From assembly GCF_028401385.1 (NCBI RefSeq), contig NZ_JAQOMR010000001.1, forward strand, positions 1,552,501 through 1,616,500: DNA of 64,000 nt, in the 5' to 3' direction. The position numbers and the translations under genes are program-made. The notes under the pieces are model-generated. The model made no database searches and had not been told where the DNA came from. It was given only the letters and a program-made list of their open reading frames with translations. Origin of the DNA: Marinicella algicola. Lineage in GTDB: Bacteria; Pseudomonadota; Gammaproteobacteria; Xanthomonadales; Marinicellaceae. Within the stretch, counting starts at the first letter, position 1, and every line of letters begins with the position of its first letter. This document shows positions 1 to 9,602 of the stretch, one piece after another.

Positions 1-673
1 GGATCTTCTGCCGGAAGGTGCGCCGGCGCCGGAATCTATCTGCGCAATGTTCGACACCGAAACCTATCCGGGCAAGCGCGCTCTTGAAAAGCGCCCGATC
101 AACAATGTTGAATGGGCTTTGATCTGCGACGGGGTTGCCAAGGAAGATGTCTACGACGTTCTGGAAACTGAAGAAGGCCAGGACCGCGCTTTTGCCAAGC
201 TCGACACCATCAAGGATGACGTGATCTGGTGGTCGGCCGCTGCTGAGCCGCCGCAGCTTCTGGCTGACGGTGAAATCGTGATGGGCTCTTCCTATAATGG
301 CCGTTGGTTCTCCGCGATTGTTGAAGAAAACCAGCCCTTTAAAATGCTCTGGGATGCCCAGGTGTTCGACCTTGACGGCTGGATCATTCCCGCAGGTCTT
401 CCGGAAGACCGCCTCGCCATGGTCAAGGATTTCGTGAAGTACGCGACCGATACGCAGCGCCTGGCCGACCAGGCCGCATACATCTCATACGGCCCGGCGC
501 GTAACTCCTCGGCTCCGCTCGTCGGAAAGCATGCCGAACTCGGCGTTGACATGGGCCCGCACATGCCGACCGCTCCGGAAAACTCCAAGAACGTGTTTGT
601 CTATAACTACGAATGGTGGGCTGACTACCGCGATGACCTGGACGCCAAGTTCCAGGCCTGGCTGGTACAGTAA
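1..673 (+). CDS. Polyamine-type ABC transporter substrate-binding protein, C-terminal part
   Basis: The reading frame is already open at base 2 and ends at TAA 671-673, so only the last roughly 220 residues of a periplasmic binding protein are present. The segment resembles the second lobe of PotD/PotF-type proteins: a conserved DDVIWWS stretch, a GSSYNGRW segment typical of the ligand cleft, and a C-terminal YNYEWWADYRDD stretch. It would bind a polyamine or similar cation in the periplasm and hand it to the two permeases immediately downstream (796 and 2455). The ATPase gene and the signal peptide lie outside the window. The substrate is inferred from family only. Confidence 0.85.
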   Translation, partial: DLLPEGAPAPESICAMFDTETYPGKRALEKRPINNVEWALICDGVAKEDVYDVLETEEGQDRAFAKLDTIKDDVIWWSAAAEPPQLLADGEIVMGSSYNGRWFSAIVEENQPFKMLWDAQVFDLDGWIIPAGLPEDRLAMVKDFVKYATDTQRLADQAAYISYGPARNSSAPLVGKHAELGVDMGPHMPTAPENSKNVFVYNYEWWADYRDDLDAKFQAWLVQ

Positions 674-694
674 GCTCTGACTTCGATCAGACAC

Positions 695-720
695 GCGGAA
701 GGGCCGGTCGGCCCTTCCGC
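695..720 (+). terminator. Perfect intercistronic hairpin behind the binding-protein gene
   Basis: Bases 695-706 and 709-720 are perfect inverted repeats (12 bp, GCGGAAGGGCCG and its complement) separated by two bases. No T-run follows, so it is more likely a partial terminator or 3'-end stabiliser that keeps binding-protein mRNA more abundant than permease mRNA, a common arrangement in ABC importer operons. The function is inferred; the repeat is seen directly. Confidence 0.7.
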
Positions 721-795
721 ACCGCAAATGTTGAACGGTCGCGACAGATGGCCGACAGCGAATGCCGAAGGCCGAACCAGAAAGAAGCGGGGAAC

Positions 796-2444
796 ATGAG
801 CGACACGACCACCAACACGGCGGAGAAGCTGACGACCTCCGACGGCAAGCCGCTGAAGGCTAGCCTGGCCAAAGCGCTGAGACGCCAGAAGATGCGCGCG
901 CTCCTTCTCATTGCGCCGCTCCTGCTGTTTGTGCTGATTTCCTTCGCCGCGCCGATCGTCGATATGTTGTTTCGCTCGGTGCAGAACGAGATTGTACCCG
1001 AGACGCTGCCACGCACGGTCACGGTGCTTGAAAGTTGGGATGAGAGCTCTGGCGAAATACCCAGCGATGTTGTGTTTTCCGCACTGCGCGATGATCTTGT
1101 GATCGCGGCCGAGCGCAAGCGGCATACGCGCCTTGGTTCACGGCTGAACTACGAAATGACCGGGATGTCGAGCCTGTTCCGCAAGACCGGACGCAGGGTC
1201 GATGATTTCGGCGAGATCTTTACTGAGCAATTCGAAAATCTGAATGAAGCCTGGGTCGAGCCCGCCACATGGGTCTCCCTGATGGCATCTGAAGACTGGG
1301 TCGCTGCGCAGTCCAAATGGGCAGCCGCTGGCGATGATGCGGTGCCCCAGCCCGCTTTCGTGCTTTCCGAGGCCGCGAAACAGGCACTGCCGCGCACGGC
1401 CGATATTTACAGCGGTTTCGCTGACGTCATCCGGACAGAAGACGGTGACAGCCCGACGCAAGAAGAACCCTGGAATCCGGTCTACGCTGCGCTTTATGAT
1501 GATCTGATCGAAAATCCGGATGCTGCTTCATCCTATTCTGGCGCGATGGCTGAGTTGCTGCTGACGGCGGCCGAGGCGGTCCCGAGTTTCGAAGCGCTCA
1601 CCGCGCGTGAGGAGTTCATCGATGCCGATGAGGACTGGGGCTCGCTCGCGGTCTGGCAAACGCTTGATCGTTATTCCGGCCGCTACACCGACGGCTATTA
1701 TCTGGCGGCGCTTGATGCCCAGCGAACCGCGGATGGTATCGAGATGGTGCCTGAGGGGCAGCGCATCTATCTGCTGCTGTTCATGCGTACACTGATTTTG
1801 AGTGTCGTGATCACGTGCTCGTGCCTGCTGCTTGGCTATCCTGTGGCATTCCTGCTGTCGCATCTGCCGCTGAGGTCCGCGAACCTGCTGATGATCCTCG
1901 TGCTTCTGCCATTCTGGACATCGCTTCTGGTGCGCACCTCGGCCTGGAAGGTTCTGCTGCAGCAACAGGGTGTCATCAACGATATGCTGGTGTTCATCGG
2001 GCTTGTGTCGGATGACGGGCGACTTGCGCTGATCAACAACGCGACAGGCACGGTCATTGCCATGACCCATATTCTGCTGCCGTTCATGATCCTGCCGCTC
2101 TATTCGGTGATGAAGACGATTTCACCGACTTATGTGCGCGCGGCCAAGAGCCTTGGGGCGACCGACTGGACGGCGTTCTGGCGGATTTATTTCCGCAGTC
2201 TGTGCCGGGGATCGGCGCGGGTGCTGTTCTGGTCTTCATCCTGTCGATCGGCTACTACATCACGCCCGAACTTGTCGGCGGTACCTCCGGTATCTTCATC
2301 TCGAACCGGATCGCCTACCACATCTCGAGTTCCCTGAACTGGGGCCTGGCTGCCGCGCTCGGCACCCTGCTTCTGCTGGTGGTGATGCTCTGCTTTGTCA
2401 TCTACGACAAGGTCATCGGCATCGACAACGTGAAACTCGGATAG
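796..2444 (+). CDS. ABC transporter permease, PotB type, with large periplasmic insert (frameshift in sequence)
   Basis: Inner-membrane permease of a polyamine-type importer. ATG 796 is chosen because AAGCGGGG lies just upstream. Residues about 34-58 form the first membrane helix; the next begins only at about residue 320, leaving a hydrophilic insert of some 260 residues. The usual permease core follows, with the EAA-like loop around residues 445-465 (AAKSLGATDW). The frame breaks at 2193-2194: one extra C (TTCC to TTCCC) joins it to the segment ending GIDNVKLG with TAG at 2442-2444, giving about 549 aa. This is longer than the 280-420 aa usual in the family because of the insert. It lies 10 bp before the second permease, in one operon with it. 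Confidence 0.85.
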
Positions 2445-2454
2445 GAGACCGACC

Positions 2455-3309
2455 ATGGCCCAACTGCCGCCCTATATGACGACGCCCCAGCGGGTCTGGT
2501 ATTATGGCTTCCGGGTGATCTGCGGACTGATCTTCTTCTTCCTGATCTTTCCGATCATGGTCATCATTCCGCTGAGCTTCAATGCAACAGACTTCTTCAC
2601 CTTCACGCCGGAAATGCTGGCGTTTGATCCCGCCGGCTATTCCTTCAAGCATTATCATGACTTCTTCACCAACCCGGACTGGCAGCAGGCGCTCAGAAAC
2701 TCGGTGATGATCGCGCCGGCCGCTACGCTGCTGGCCACAAGCTTCGGCACGCTAGCAGCGATCGGACTGTCGCAAAGTCACGTGCCGTATCGTGGCGCCA
2801 TCATGGCGATCTTGATTTCACCGATGATCGTGCCGCTGATCATTTCGGCCGCCGGCATGTATTTCTTCTATTCGCGCATCGGCATTCAGGGCACCTACTG
2901 GGGCGTTGTGCTGGCACATGCCGTGCTTGGCACACCATTCGTGATCATCACCGTGACGGCAACACTGGTCGGCTTCGACCAGTCGCTGGAGCGGGCCGCC
3001 GCGAGCCTTGGTGCCAATCCGGTCACTACTTTCTTCAAGGTGCAGATGCCGCTGATCCTGCCCGGTGTGATTTCTGGCGCGCTGTTCGCTTTTATCACTT
3101 CGTTCGATGAGGTGGTTGTTGTGCTGTTCGTTGGTTCGGCCTCGCAAAAGACGCTGCCATGGCAGATGTTTACCGGATTGCGCGAGCAGATTTCACCAAC
3201 GATCCTTGCTGTCGCCTCGATCCTTGTGACGCTGTCGGTGATCCTACTGACGGTGCTGGAGCTGATGCGCCGCCGTTCAGAAAAACAGCGCGGTCTGACA
3301 CCGGGCTGA
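2455..3309 (+). CDS. ABC transporter permease, PotC type
   Basis: 284-residue inner-membrane permease, the usual length for PotC-like subunits. It starts at ATG 2455, ten bases after the first permease stop, with GGAGACC upstream. Six hydrophobic helices are visible, starting with one at about residues 20-45. The cytoplasmic EAA loop that docks on the ATPase is the ERAAASLGANPVTTFFKV region (about residues 180-197). It pairs with the 796-2444 permease to form the channel for the ligand delivered by the binding protein at the start of the window. The ATP-binding subunit is not in the window, so it is probably encoded upstream. Confidence 0.88.
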   Translation: MAQLPPYMTTPQRVWYYGFRVICGLIFFFLIFPIMVIIPLSFNATDFFTFTPEMLAFDPAGYSFKHYHDFFTNPDWQQALRNSVMIAPAATLLATSFGTLAAIGLSQSHVPYRGAIMAILISPMIVPLIISAAGMYFFYSRIGIQGTYWGVVLAHAVLGTPFVIITVTATLVGFDQSLERAAASLGANPVTTFFKVQMPLILPGVISGALFAFITSFDEVVVVLFVGSASQKTLPWQMFTGLREQISPTILAVASILVTLSVILLTVLELMRRRSEKQRGLTPG

Positions 3310-3334
3310 CACCTAAAAACGATCCGTCCTTTCA

Positions 3335-3377
3335 CGCCCTCCGTAGAGATGTGTAAACCACATTCTCACGGAGGGCG
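3335..3377 (+). promoter_or_regulatory. Long hairpin covering the DUF1295 ribosome-binding site
   Basis: CGCCCTCCGT (3335-3344) is the perfect complement of ACGGAGGGCG (3368-3377). Inside, ATGTG (3349-3353) pairs with CACAT (3359-3363) around a five-base loop, leaving a short mismatched segment between the two stems. The right arm contains the GGAGGG ribosome-binding site used by the TTG start at 3380. The structure could end the upstream permease transcript and also hide the start site. The repeat is seen directly; the control role is inferred. Confidence 0.65.
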
Positions 3378-3379
3378 AC

Positions 3380-4191
3380 TTGTCTATATCGCTGCTGATT
3401 TTTGTTTTCATCGGTCTTTGCCTTGGCATGTCCGGAGCATGGGCTGTCCAGAGACTGACCGGCAACAGCGGCTGGATCGATACGATCTGGGCTGCGATAA
3501 CGGGGCTGGCGGGTCTGTCCGTCATTGTCTTCTCTGTCGACGGCAATCCTGCCCGCAAATGGCTCGCCGGTATCCTTGTCGGCCTGTGGGCGCTCAGACT
3601 GGCTGGCCATATCGCCACCCGCAGCGCCGGCAAGAAGGATGACCCACGCTATGCGGCCCTGATCGAGGAGTGGGGAGACAGTGCCGGGCCGCGGCTTCTC
3701 TGGTTCCTGCTGATCCAGGCCTTTGCTGCATTCATTCTCACGCTTTCGATCTACGCCGCCATTCTCAACCCCGCGCCCTTTCCGGGGATACTTGATGGGC
3801 TCGCGCTTGTCGTTGCGTTGATTGCAATTGCCGGTGAGGGCACGGCCGACTGGCAGCTGTCCCAGTTCAAGCGCAGAAGTCCTGAGGGCAAGACGGTTTG
3901 CGACATCGGGCTGTGGGGCTATTCCCGCCATCCCAACTATTTCTTCGAGTGGTCGTGGTGGTGCGCCTGGCCGCTTCTGGCGCTATCAGGGTTTCAGGCG
4001 GCCTTCCCTTTGTCGTGTCGCTTCTGGCTCCGGTGATGATGTACTGGCTGCTCAACCATGTCTCGGGCATTCCCTATCTCGAAAAGCATATGGAGGCATC
4101 GCGCGGAGAGGCATTTACGGCCTATAAAAGCAGGGTGAATGCATTCTTCCCTGGTTTCCCCAACAGAAAACAAGTCAATAAATACATGTGA
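3380..4191 (+). CDS. DUF1295 family membrane enzyme (frameshift in sequence)
   Basis: Polytopic protein of about 270 residues, of the DUF1295 family (steroid-5-alpha-reductase-like C-terminal domain). TTG 3380 is the likely start because GGAGGGCG lies 3-9 bases before it. The family signature around GYSRHPNYFFEWSWW (residues about 182-196) is clear and is normally part of the cofactor-binding end of isoprenylcysteine-methyltransferase-like or steroid-reductase-like folds. The frame breaks in CCC 4006-4008; adding one C continues into the segment with GIPYLEKHMEASRGEAF, which ends at TGA 4189. DUF1295 genes often accompany ECF11/ChrR, cfa and DUF1365 genes, which occur next door. The exact reaction is unknown; lipid modification is inferred. 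Confidence 0.75.
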
Positions 4192-4201
4192 ATGAGCGGA
4201 C

Positions 4202-4759
4202 ATGCTTATGTCAGAAATCAACAACCGCGAAACCGAGGCGCTGCATCGTGACGATCCGCTTTGCGGTGCGGCGGGCGCATGTGCTCTGGTGCTTGCGCTC
4301 AACAAGCCGGTCTATCCGGTCTACATCTGGTTTCTGGCAGAAAGCGCCTTTCGTCTCTCGCTCATGGCTGCGCTGACGATGCCGCTCTATCTTGTGGTTT
4401 GGTACCTGTCGCGCCGCGGGCGAAGCCTTGCGGCCCGCCTCGGCATGGTGCTCGTCGGGCTCGCCGATACACTGGTGATAGCGTTCATTCTCGGCGACGA
4501 GAGCAACACGCTGGCCTTTCTGTTTGCCTGCATCATGCTGGCGGGGCTTGTGTTCTACCGCACGGAGGTTTGGTTATCGCGGGGGCTGATTGCGGCGATC
4601 TTCGTCCTGTTCGTCGCGCTTGAAGGCCGGATCGGCGGACCGCTGATGGCGGTCGCACCCGGTGACATGCAAAATATCGCCTATCTGAACATCACCGGCG
4701 CAGCAGCGTTGGCAGCGTTCATGATGCTGCGTTTCCCCAGACCGCTGCGGGACGTTTAG
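4202..4759 (+). CDS. Hypothetical multi-pass membrane protein
   Basis: Up to 185 residues; ATG 4208 is an alternative start two codons in. About five hydrophobic segments are visible, beginning at VYIWFLAESAF and ending in a TGAAALAAFMMLRF segment. No catalytic motif or family is recognised. It starts 10 bases after the DUF1295 stop and is probably cotranscribed with it. It converges on the cfa operon with only two bases between the stop codons (TAG 4757-4759 and the cfa stop at 4762-4764). A role in the neighbouring membrane-lipid module is possible from position alone. Confidence 0.6.
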   Translation: MLMSEINNRETEALHRDDPLCGAAGACALVLALNKPVYPVYIWFLAESAFRLSLMAALTMPLYLVVWYLSRRGRSLAARLGMVLVGLADTLVIAFILGDESNTLAFLFACIMLAGLVFYRTEVWLSRGLIAAIFVLFVALEGRIGGPLMAVAPGDMQNIAYLNITGAAALAAFMMLRFPRPLRDV

Positions 4760-4761
4760 CG

Positions 4762-5965
4762 TCAGGCTGCCGGTTTATGCAGGTGAAACTGAGCAACGTC
4801 GATCCGGCCGGCGTTGAACCCGGAGGCGCAGTAGTTGAGATAATACTGCCACATCCGCCGGAACCGGTCGTCAAACCCGAGTGGCCGGATCGTTTCCCAT
4901 TCGGCGAGAAAACGCTCCTCCCATTCCAGAAGCGTCCGGGCGTAATCCTTGCCGAATGCAAACAGGTCTTTTACGGCCAGACCGGCACTCGCAGCACCTT
5001 TGCGGAATGTTTCAACAGACGGCAGCATGCCTCCGGGGAAGATGTAATGCTGGATGAAATCCGGATTGTTGCGGTAGTCATCGAGACGATGGTGCTCGAT
5101 GGCGATCGACTGGATTACCGCCGTGCCGCCCGGCGTCAGCCGTGCATTGACCGTATCAAAGAACACCGGCCAGTTTTCCTCCCCGACCGCCTCGAACATT
5201 TCGATCGAGACAATCTTGTCAAATGTACCGTGGCAATCGCGGTAATCCTCGATCCGGATATCGGTCTTCGCGGAAAGCCCCTTGTCAGCGAGCCGTTTGC
5301 GGGCAAATTTCGCTTGCTCCTGTGATAGCGTAAGCCCGGTGACATGGCAGCCCGTGGTTGCTGCGGCATGTTCTGCAAAACCGCCCCAGCCGCAGCCGAT
5401 TTCAAGAATACGATCTTCCGGACCGATCTGGAGGCAGGCGAGAATCCGGTCGTATTTCGCTGTCTGGGCTTCCGGGAGAGACCGTTCGCGACCCTCGTAG
5501 AGTGCGCTTGAATAGGTCATCGTTTCATCCAGCCAGAGCTTGTAAAACGCATTGCCGAGGTCGTAATGGAAGGCGATGTTGCGGCGACTGCCGGTCTTGG
5601 TATTGGCGCGCAGGCGATGTCGGAACCGCGACATCTGGGTAAACAGATAGGACGAGGACAAGAGTTTCGAAAATTCTTCCTCGTTGACGAGCGCCAGATC
5701 GATGACGGCAGCGAGGTCCGGAGTGTCCCAGTCGCCGTCAATATAGGAGCGCGCAAACCCGAGATCGCCTTCACTGAGGAGGCGGTAGAGCGGACGCGGG
5801 TTGTTGAGTTTGATCTCGGCCGCCGGACCCTCGTTTCTTCCGGTAACCCTGGTGACGCGTCCGTGCGGAAAGCGCAGCGTCAGTGAACCTGTGTTGATCC
5901 GGCTCGCCATGCCGGCGATGGGCTTCTGCCAGAGTTTGAGGTTTTTGTGGGGGCGTATCCGTCAT
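4762..5965 (-). CDS. cfa: Cyclopropane-fatty-acyl-phospholipid synthase family methyltransferase
   Basis: SAM-dependent methyltransferase that adds a methylene or methyl group across the double bond of unsaturated phospholipid acyl chains at the membrane. The SAM-binding loop ILEIGCGWGGFAEHAA lies near residue 185. The MTYSSALYEG stretch and the C-terminal YYLNYCASGFNAG segment are typical of the family. The coupled start is ATG 5965, overlapping the DUF1365 stop as ATGA; reaching it requires removing one base from GGG 5920-5922. ATG 5910 opens the uninterrupted frame. It is third in the FAD oxidoreductase-DUF1365-cfa operon. Whether it makes cyclopropane or methylated trans chains cannot be told from sequence. 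Confidence 0.9.
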
Positions 5966-6769
5966 GCGTTGCGTTCATCTGGCCTGTCTCTTCGCGGCTT
6001 GCCGTCCGCGACCACGCTTTGAATGCGCAATGCGGATGGCCGGTGTTTGAATACCGGTATTCCCTTCATCAGTAACCGTACCGCTTCCAGGTGAATGCCC
6101 GCAATGATTTTTAACGTCATCAACGGATAGGCAAAAAGGCGGAGAGAAGAGACCGGTCGCTGAGCTCGTGACGTCTTCCGTTGAAGGCAGCAAACAGCAG
6201 GGGCCTTCGCTGTCTTTTTCGTTGATGCGTACGGATACCGTTCCGCCTGGCGGTGCGATCGAAAAATGATATTCGCACTCCATCGGGATGAACGGCGAGA
6301 CATAGAGCTGTTTTTCCGCAGTCTGCCGAACGGGGCGGGTATCATCAACAACGGGGATCACATAGGTCATGCGCTCCTTGAAGGTGTTGCAGACCTCATA
6401 GAGGATCGCGACAAGCGTGCCATCCGCGCGGTAGCAGAAGTAAACCGTCAGCGGATTGAAGACATAGCCGAGGATGCGTGGGTAGCAGAGCATTTCCACC
6501 CGCGCGACCGCTTCGTCAATGCCTGCGTTGGAAAGCTCTTCGAGCGCCCAGGACTTCAGGTCACCAAGGGCAAGCTTGCCATGGTCGCGGTCATGAACGC
6601 TGAATAACGAAAACCGGTTGTGGCCAAAGAGTTTCAGGCGGCGGCCGAGTACTGGAAGTTCGTCAAGGTCGACCAGTAGCGAGAACACGCGGTAGTGAAG
6701 CCGGTGGACTTTTGGCCGATGCCGGCGGTGGATGACGTCGCCTCTGTATATGGCGGAAAATGATGTCAT
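5962..6769 (-). CDS. DUF1365 family protein (frameshifts in sequence)
   Basis: Starts at ATG 6769 inside the stop of the FAD oxidoreductase (ATGA overlap) with the typical N-terminus IYRGDVIHRRHRPKVHRLHY. The CYPRILGYVFNPLTVYFCYR block is the family hallmark. The C-terminal third is disturbed: one base appears missing at GGGG 6200-6203, which restores a FAAFNGRRHELSD-like stretch. A second indel near 6145-6160 leads to the conserved LMTLKIIAGIHLEAVRL end, stopping at 5962. DUF1365 has no established enzymatic activity. Its constant pairing with an FAD oxidoreductase and cfa suggests a role in acyl-chain modification. Confidence 0.8.
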
Positions 6770-8127
6770 TCCGCGGCTGCCAGAGCTGGCTCCAGGTGGA
6801 TGCGTCCCGACTCGTTTTCTACCGACCAAGGCCGTTTGATCCCGCCGAGCGCTTCCGCCACGGCAAGGCCGGACTGCAAGCCGTCCTCATGGAAACCGCT
6901 GCCGAAATGCGCGCCGCAATACCAGACATTGCCACGGCCCTGGATTTGCCAGAGGTCGCGCTGGGCGTCGATTGCGTTTCGGTCAAACAGAGGGTGGGTA
7001 TAGGTGTAGCGGGCGTGAACCATGTCGTTACGGATCGGTTCGGCCGGGTTGAGCGTTACAAACAGCGGATAGCGCTCGTCGATATTCTGCAGCCGGTTCA
7101 TCCAGTAGGTGACGCACAGAGAAATCTCGTCCGGCCCCTTCCGCTCCAGATAATTCCAGCTCGACCAGACCTTGCGGCGTTTCGGCATCTGCCGTTCGTC
7201 GCTGTGCAGATAGGCCTCATTTGTGGTGTAGCGAAAGGCAGAAAGAAGCCGCTCTTCGTTCTCGTCTGCATCTGCCAGCATACCCAGCGCCTGATCGCCA
7301 TGGGTTGCGACAACCACGGCGTCAAACTCCTGTTGTTCACCATGATCCAGCGTCAAACGCACGCGGTCTTCCAGGCGGTGGATCTGCCGCACCGGCGTTG
7401 CAAGACGGATTTCGCCGTTGATGTCCTTTAGCATGCGCGTGACATAGGAGCGGCTGCCGCCGGAAACCGTGCGCCATTGCGGGCGGTCGACGAGGGTCAG
7501 CAATCCGTGGCTTTCGAAAAATCGCGTGAACGCTGCCAACGGATAGGCACGCATCTGGTCAGCTGTTGTCGACCATATCGCCGCACCCATCGGCAGGATG
7601 TGGTCTTCAACAAACCGTCTGGAATAGCCCTTGCTGTCCAGATAGTCGCCAAGCGTCAGTTCCATCCCCATCATGTCTTTCGCCGCTGCCGGCGCCTCCC
7701 GATAGAACCGGAAGATATCATAGACCATCCGCCAGAAGCTGAAGCGCAGGACGTTCGACTTCTGGGCGAGAAGGGTTGCGATGTTGTTGCCACCATATTC
7801 GAACGCGCCATTATTCAGCGAAGCCGCAAACGACATATCAGATTCGTCGGTCGCCACACCGAGATGCGAAAACATGGCCGTCAGATTGGGATAATTGCGC
7901 TCATTATAGACGATGAAGCCGGTATCGACTGCAATATTCTCGCCATTGATGACGGCATCTGCGGTGTTCGAGTGTCCACCGGGGCGGCTGTCCGCTTCGA
8001 ATAGCGTGACATTGGAGGATTTGCTCAACAGCCATGCGGCCGAAAGGCCTGAAATGCCGGAACCTATGACGGCAATCTTTCGATCTGCGCGGATTTTCTT
8101 GTGAGCCTTGTCCAGCTTGTGATGCAT
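6766..8127 (-). CDS. FAD-dependent amine-oxidase-like oxidoreductase
   Basis: 453 residues. The N-terminal dinucleotide-binding motif IAVIGSGISGLSAAWLL (residues about 18-34), followed by LFEADSRPGGHSNT, is diagnostic of flavin amine oxidase/desaturase-type proteins. A second FAD-contact region, WYCGAHFGSGFHEDGLQSG, lies near the C-terminus. In this gene context (DUF1365, cfa, ECF11 sigma) the family is linked to oxidation or desaturation of membrane acyl chains under singlet-oxygen stress; the substrate here is inferred. It is first in a three-gene minus-strand operon with ATGA couplings, divergent from the sigma-factor gene. The roughly 120-base divergent spacer should hold the promoters, but none is clear by eye. 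Confidence 0.85.
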   Translation of the reverse strand: MHHKLDKAHKKIRADRKIAVIGSGISGLSAAWLLSKSSNVTLFEADSRPGGHSNTADAVINGENIAVDTGFIVYNERNYPNLTAMFSHLGVATDESDMSFAASLNNGAFEYGGNNIATLLAQKSNVLRFSFWRMVYDIFRFYREAPAAAKDMMGMELTLGDYLDSKGYSRRFVEDHILPMGAAIWSTTADQMRAYPLAAFTRFFESHGLLTLVDRPQWRTVSGGSRSYVTRMLKDINGEIRLATPVRQIHRLEDRVRLTLDHGEQQEFDAVVVATHGDQALGMLADADENEERLLSAFRYTTNEAYLHSDERQMPKRRKVWSSWNYLERKGPDEISLCVTYWMNRLQNIDERYPLFVTLNPAEPIRNDMVHARYTYTHPLFDRNAIDAQRDLWQIQGRGNVWYCGAHFGSGFHEDGLQSGLAVAEALGGIKRPWSVENESGRIHLEPALAAAE

Positions 8128-8246
8128 GTACGGTTTTCCTCTGATCTTTAGCCAGAACTACGCACGCAGCAGACGGACGGATTGAATTCGCGACAAAATT
8201 GTTGGAACCTTCAATCCGGATGGGAACCCGCGTCGTAATAGCGGTC

Positions 8247-8918
8247 ATGACAGACCTTGCTCACTACATACCGGCTGACGGCACGGTTCCCAAAATAGCT
8301 CGTTTACGGGCGGCGTCCACTATTGTGGGCACAAGGGTACCAAGGTCGAAAGGTTCAGCTTTGGCGGAATTATCGGCGGAAGAAATGACACTCTGCCTGG
8401 TGCGAACCGGGCGGTCGCGCGATGTTGCTTCGTTCGAGCGGCTATTCGTGTATTTCGGCCCGCGCATTCGAAGCTATATGCTCAAGCGCGCGCTCGACGG
8501 GCCGCTTGCGGAGGAGCTGATGCAGGAGACCATGATGATGGTCTGGCGCAAGGCTTCAATGTTCGATCCGCAACGAGGCAATGCGTCAGCCTGGGTTTTC
8601 ACGCTGGCCCGTAATGTGATGATCGACAATCTGCGCAAGGCAAAACGGCCGCAATTCGATCCGAATGACCCGGCCTTCGTGCCAGATGCGCCGGAACCGC
8701 CCGACAGCCACTTTGAACAGGACGAAAGCGCCAAACGGATGCGGCAAGCCCTTTCCACACTCCCGAAAGAACAGGCCGAACTGTTGCACATGTCGTTTTT
8801 CGAGGACATTTCCCACAGCATGATCGCTGAAAAGACAAACCTGCCTCTGGGCACCGTAAAGTCCCGTATACGCGCCGCGTTTTCCAAGCTGCGCTCGACA
8901 CTGGGAGAAGAGCGATGA
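8247..8918 (+). CDS. rpoE: ECF sigma factor, RpoE/ECF11 type
   Basis: Group IV sigma factor. Region 2 runs through RIRSYMLKRALDGPLAEELM and the QETMMMVWRKASMFDP helix. Region 4 contains LPKEQAELLHMSFFEDISHS and the helix-turn-helix LGTVKSRIRAAFSKL. ATG 8247 is a working start; the frame stays open to 8199, and the conserved domain begins only near 8367. The adjacent ChrR anti-sigma gene overlaps by ATGA, the signature of ECF11 systems that answer singlet oxygen and organic peroxides in Rhodobacter and relatives. Likely targets are its own operon and the divergent FAD oxidoreductase-DUF1365-cfa operon. Confidence 0.88.
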   Translation: MTDLAHYIPADGTVPKIARLRAASTIVGTRVPRSKGSALAELSAEEMTLCLVRTGRSRDVASFERLFVYFGPRIRSYMLKRALDGPLAEELMQETMMMVWRKASMFDPQRGNASAWVFTLARNVMIDNLRKAKRPQFDPNDPAFVPDAPEPPDSHFEQDESAKRMRQALSTLPKEQAELLHMSFFEDISHSMIAEKTNLPLGTVKSRIRAAFSKLRSTLGEER

Positions 8919-9592
8919 GCCAGATCAATCACCATATTTCAGATGCGCTGTTGCTCGAATACGCTGCTGGTTCGCTCGAAGAGGGCTGGAGCCTTGCCGT
9001 CGCCACGCATCTGGCGCTGTGCCCGGATTGCCGCAAACGCCTCACATTGATGGAGGCCACGGGCGGCGCGCTGATGGAAGACATTGAACCGGAACGCGCG
9101 CCCGACGCGGAGAAGGCGAGCTGGGAAAGCATGCTGCGCCGGCTGAAGGCTGAGCCTGTGGAGCAGCCGGTGAGTGAACCGGACACTGCACAAACCTTGG
9201 CAGTGAATGATCAGGCGGTGCCAGAACCGCTGCGGTCTTATATCGGCGGTTCGCTCGATAATGTCGGCTGGCGCCGTGCCGGCATTGGTGCCGCGCAGTA
9301 TCGGATCCCCGTCGAAGGCGATATCAATGTGCGTCTGCTGCGTGTCGGGCCCGGCAGGCCTTTGCCGGAACATGGCCATGGTGGCCGAGAGCTCACGCTG
9401 ATCCTGCACGGCTGTTATCATTGCGACGATGAGGCATTCGGCCCCGGCGATTTTTCCGAGGAGGACGAGGATACGGTGCATGAGCCGGTGGTGACGCCGG
9501 ACGGTGAGTGCATCTGTCTGATCGTGACCGATGCGCCGCTTAAGTTCCGAAGCCGGATCATGCGCGCATTCCAGCCATTGCTCGGTATTTGA
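8915..9592 (+). CDS. chrR: ChrR-type zinc anti-sigma factor with cupin domain
   Basis: 225 residues with the two-domain ChrR layout. The N-terminal zinc anti-sigma domain shows the ligands His6/His7, His32, Cys36 and Cys39 (HLALCPDC). The C-terminal cupin (about residues 135-215) has the metal-site pattern HGHGGRELTLILHG and a later VHEPVV. The N-domain holds the sigma factor inactive; the cupin is required for release on singlet oxygen in characterised homologues. The start at ATG 8915 overlaps the sigma stop (ATGA), so the two are translated in fixed ratio. All recognisable ligand residues are present, so it should be functional. Confidence 0.9.
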   Translation: MSQINHHISDALLLEYAAGSLEEGWSLAVATHLALCPDCRKRLTLMEATGGALMEDIEPERAPDAEKASWESMLRRLKAEPVEQPVSEPDTAQTLAVNDQAVPEPLRSYIGGSLDNVGWRRAGIGAAQYRIPVEGDINVRLLRVGPGRPLPEHGHGGRELTLILHGCYHCDDEAFGPGDFSEEDEDTVHEPVVTPDGECICLIVTDAPLKFRSRIMRAFQPLLGI

Positions 9593-9602
9593 GGAGGTGC
9601 CC

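Noticed and set aside
8128..8246. ECF11 promoters between the FAD oxidoreductase and sigma genes
   Set aside because: TGATC-like and GGAAC-like words occur (for example 8142 and 8203), but none has a matching second element at the right distance.
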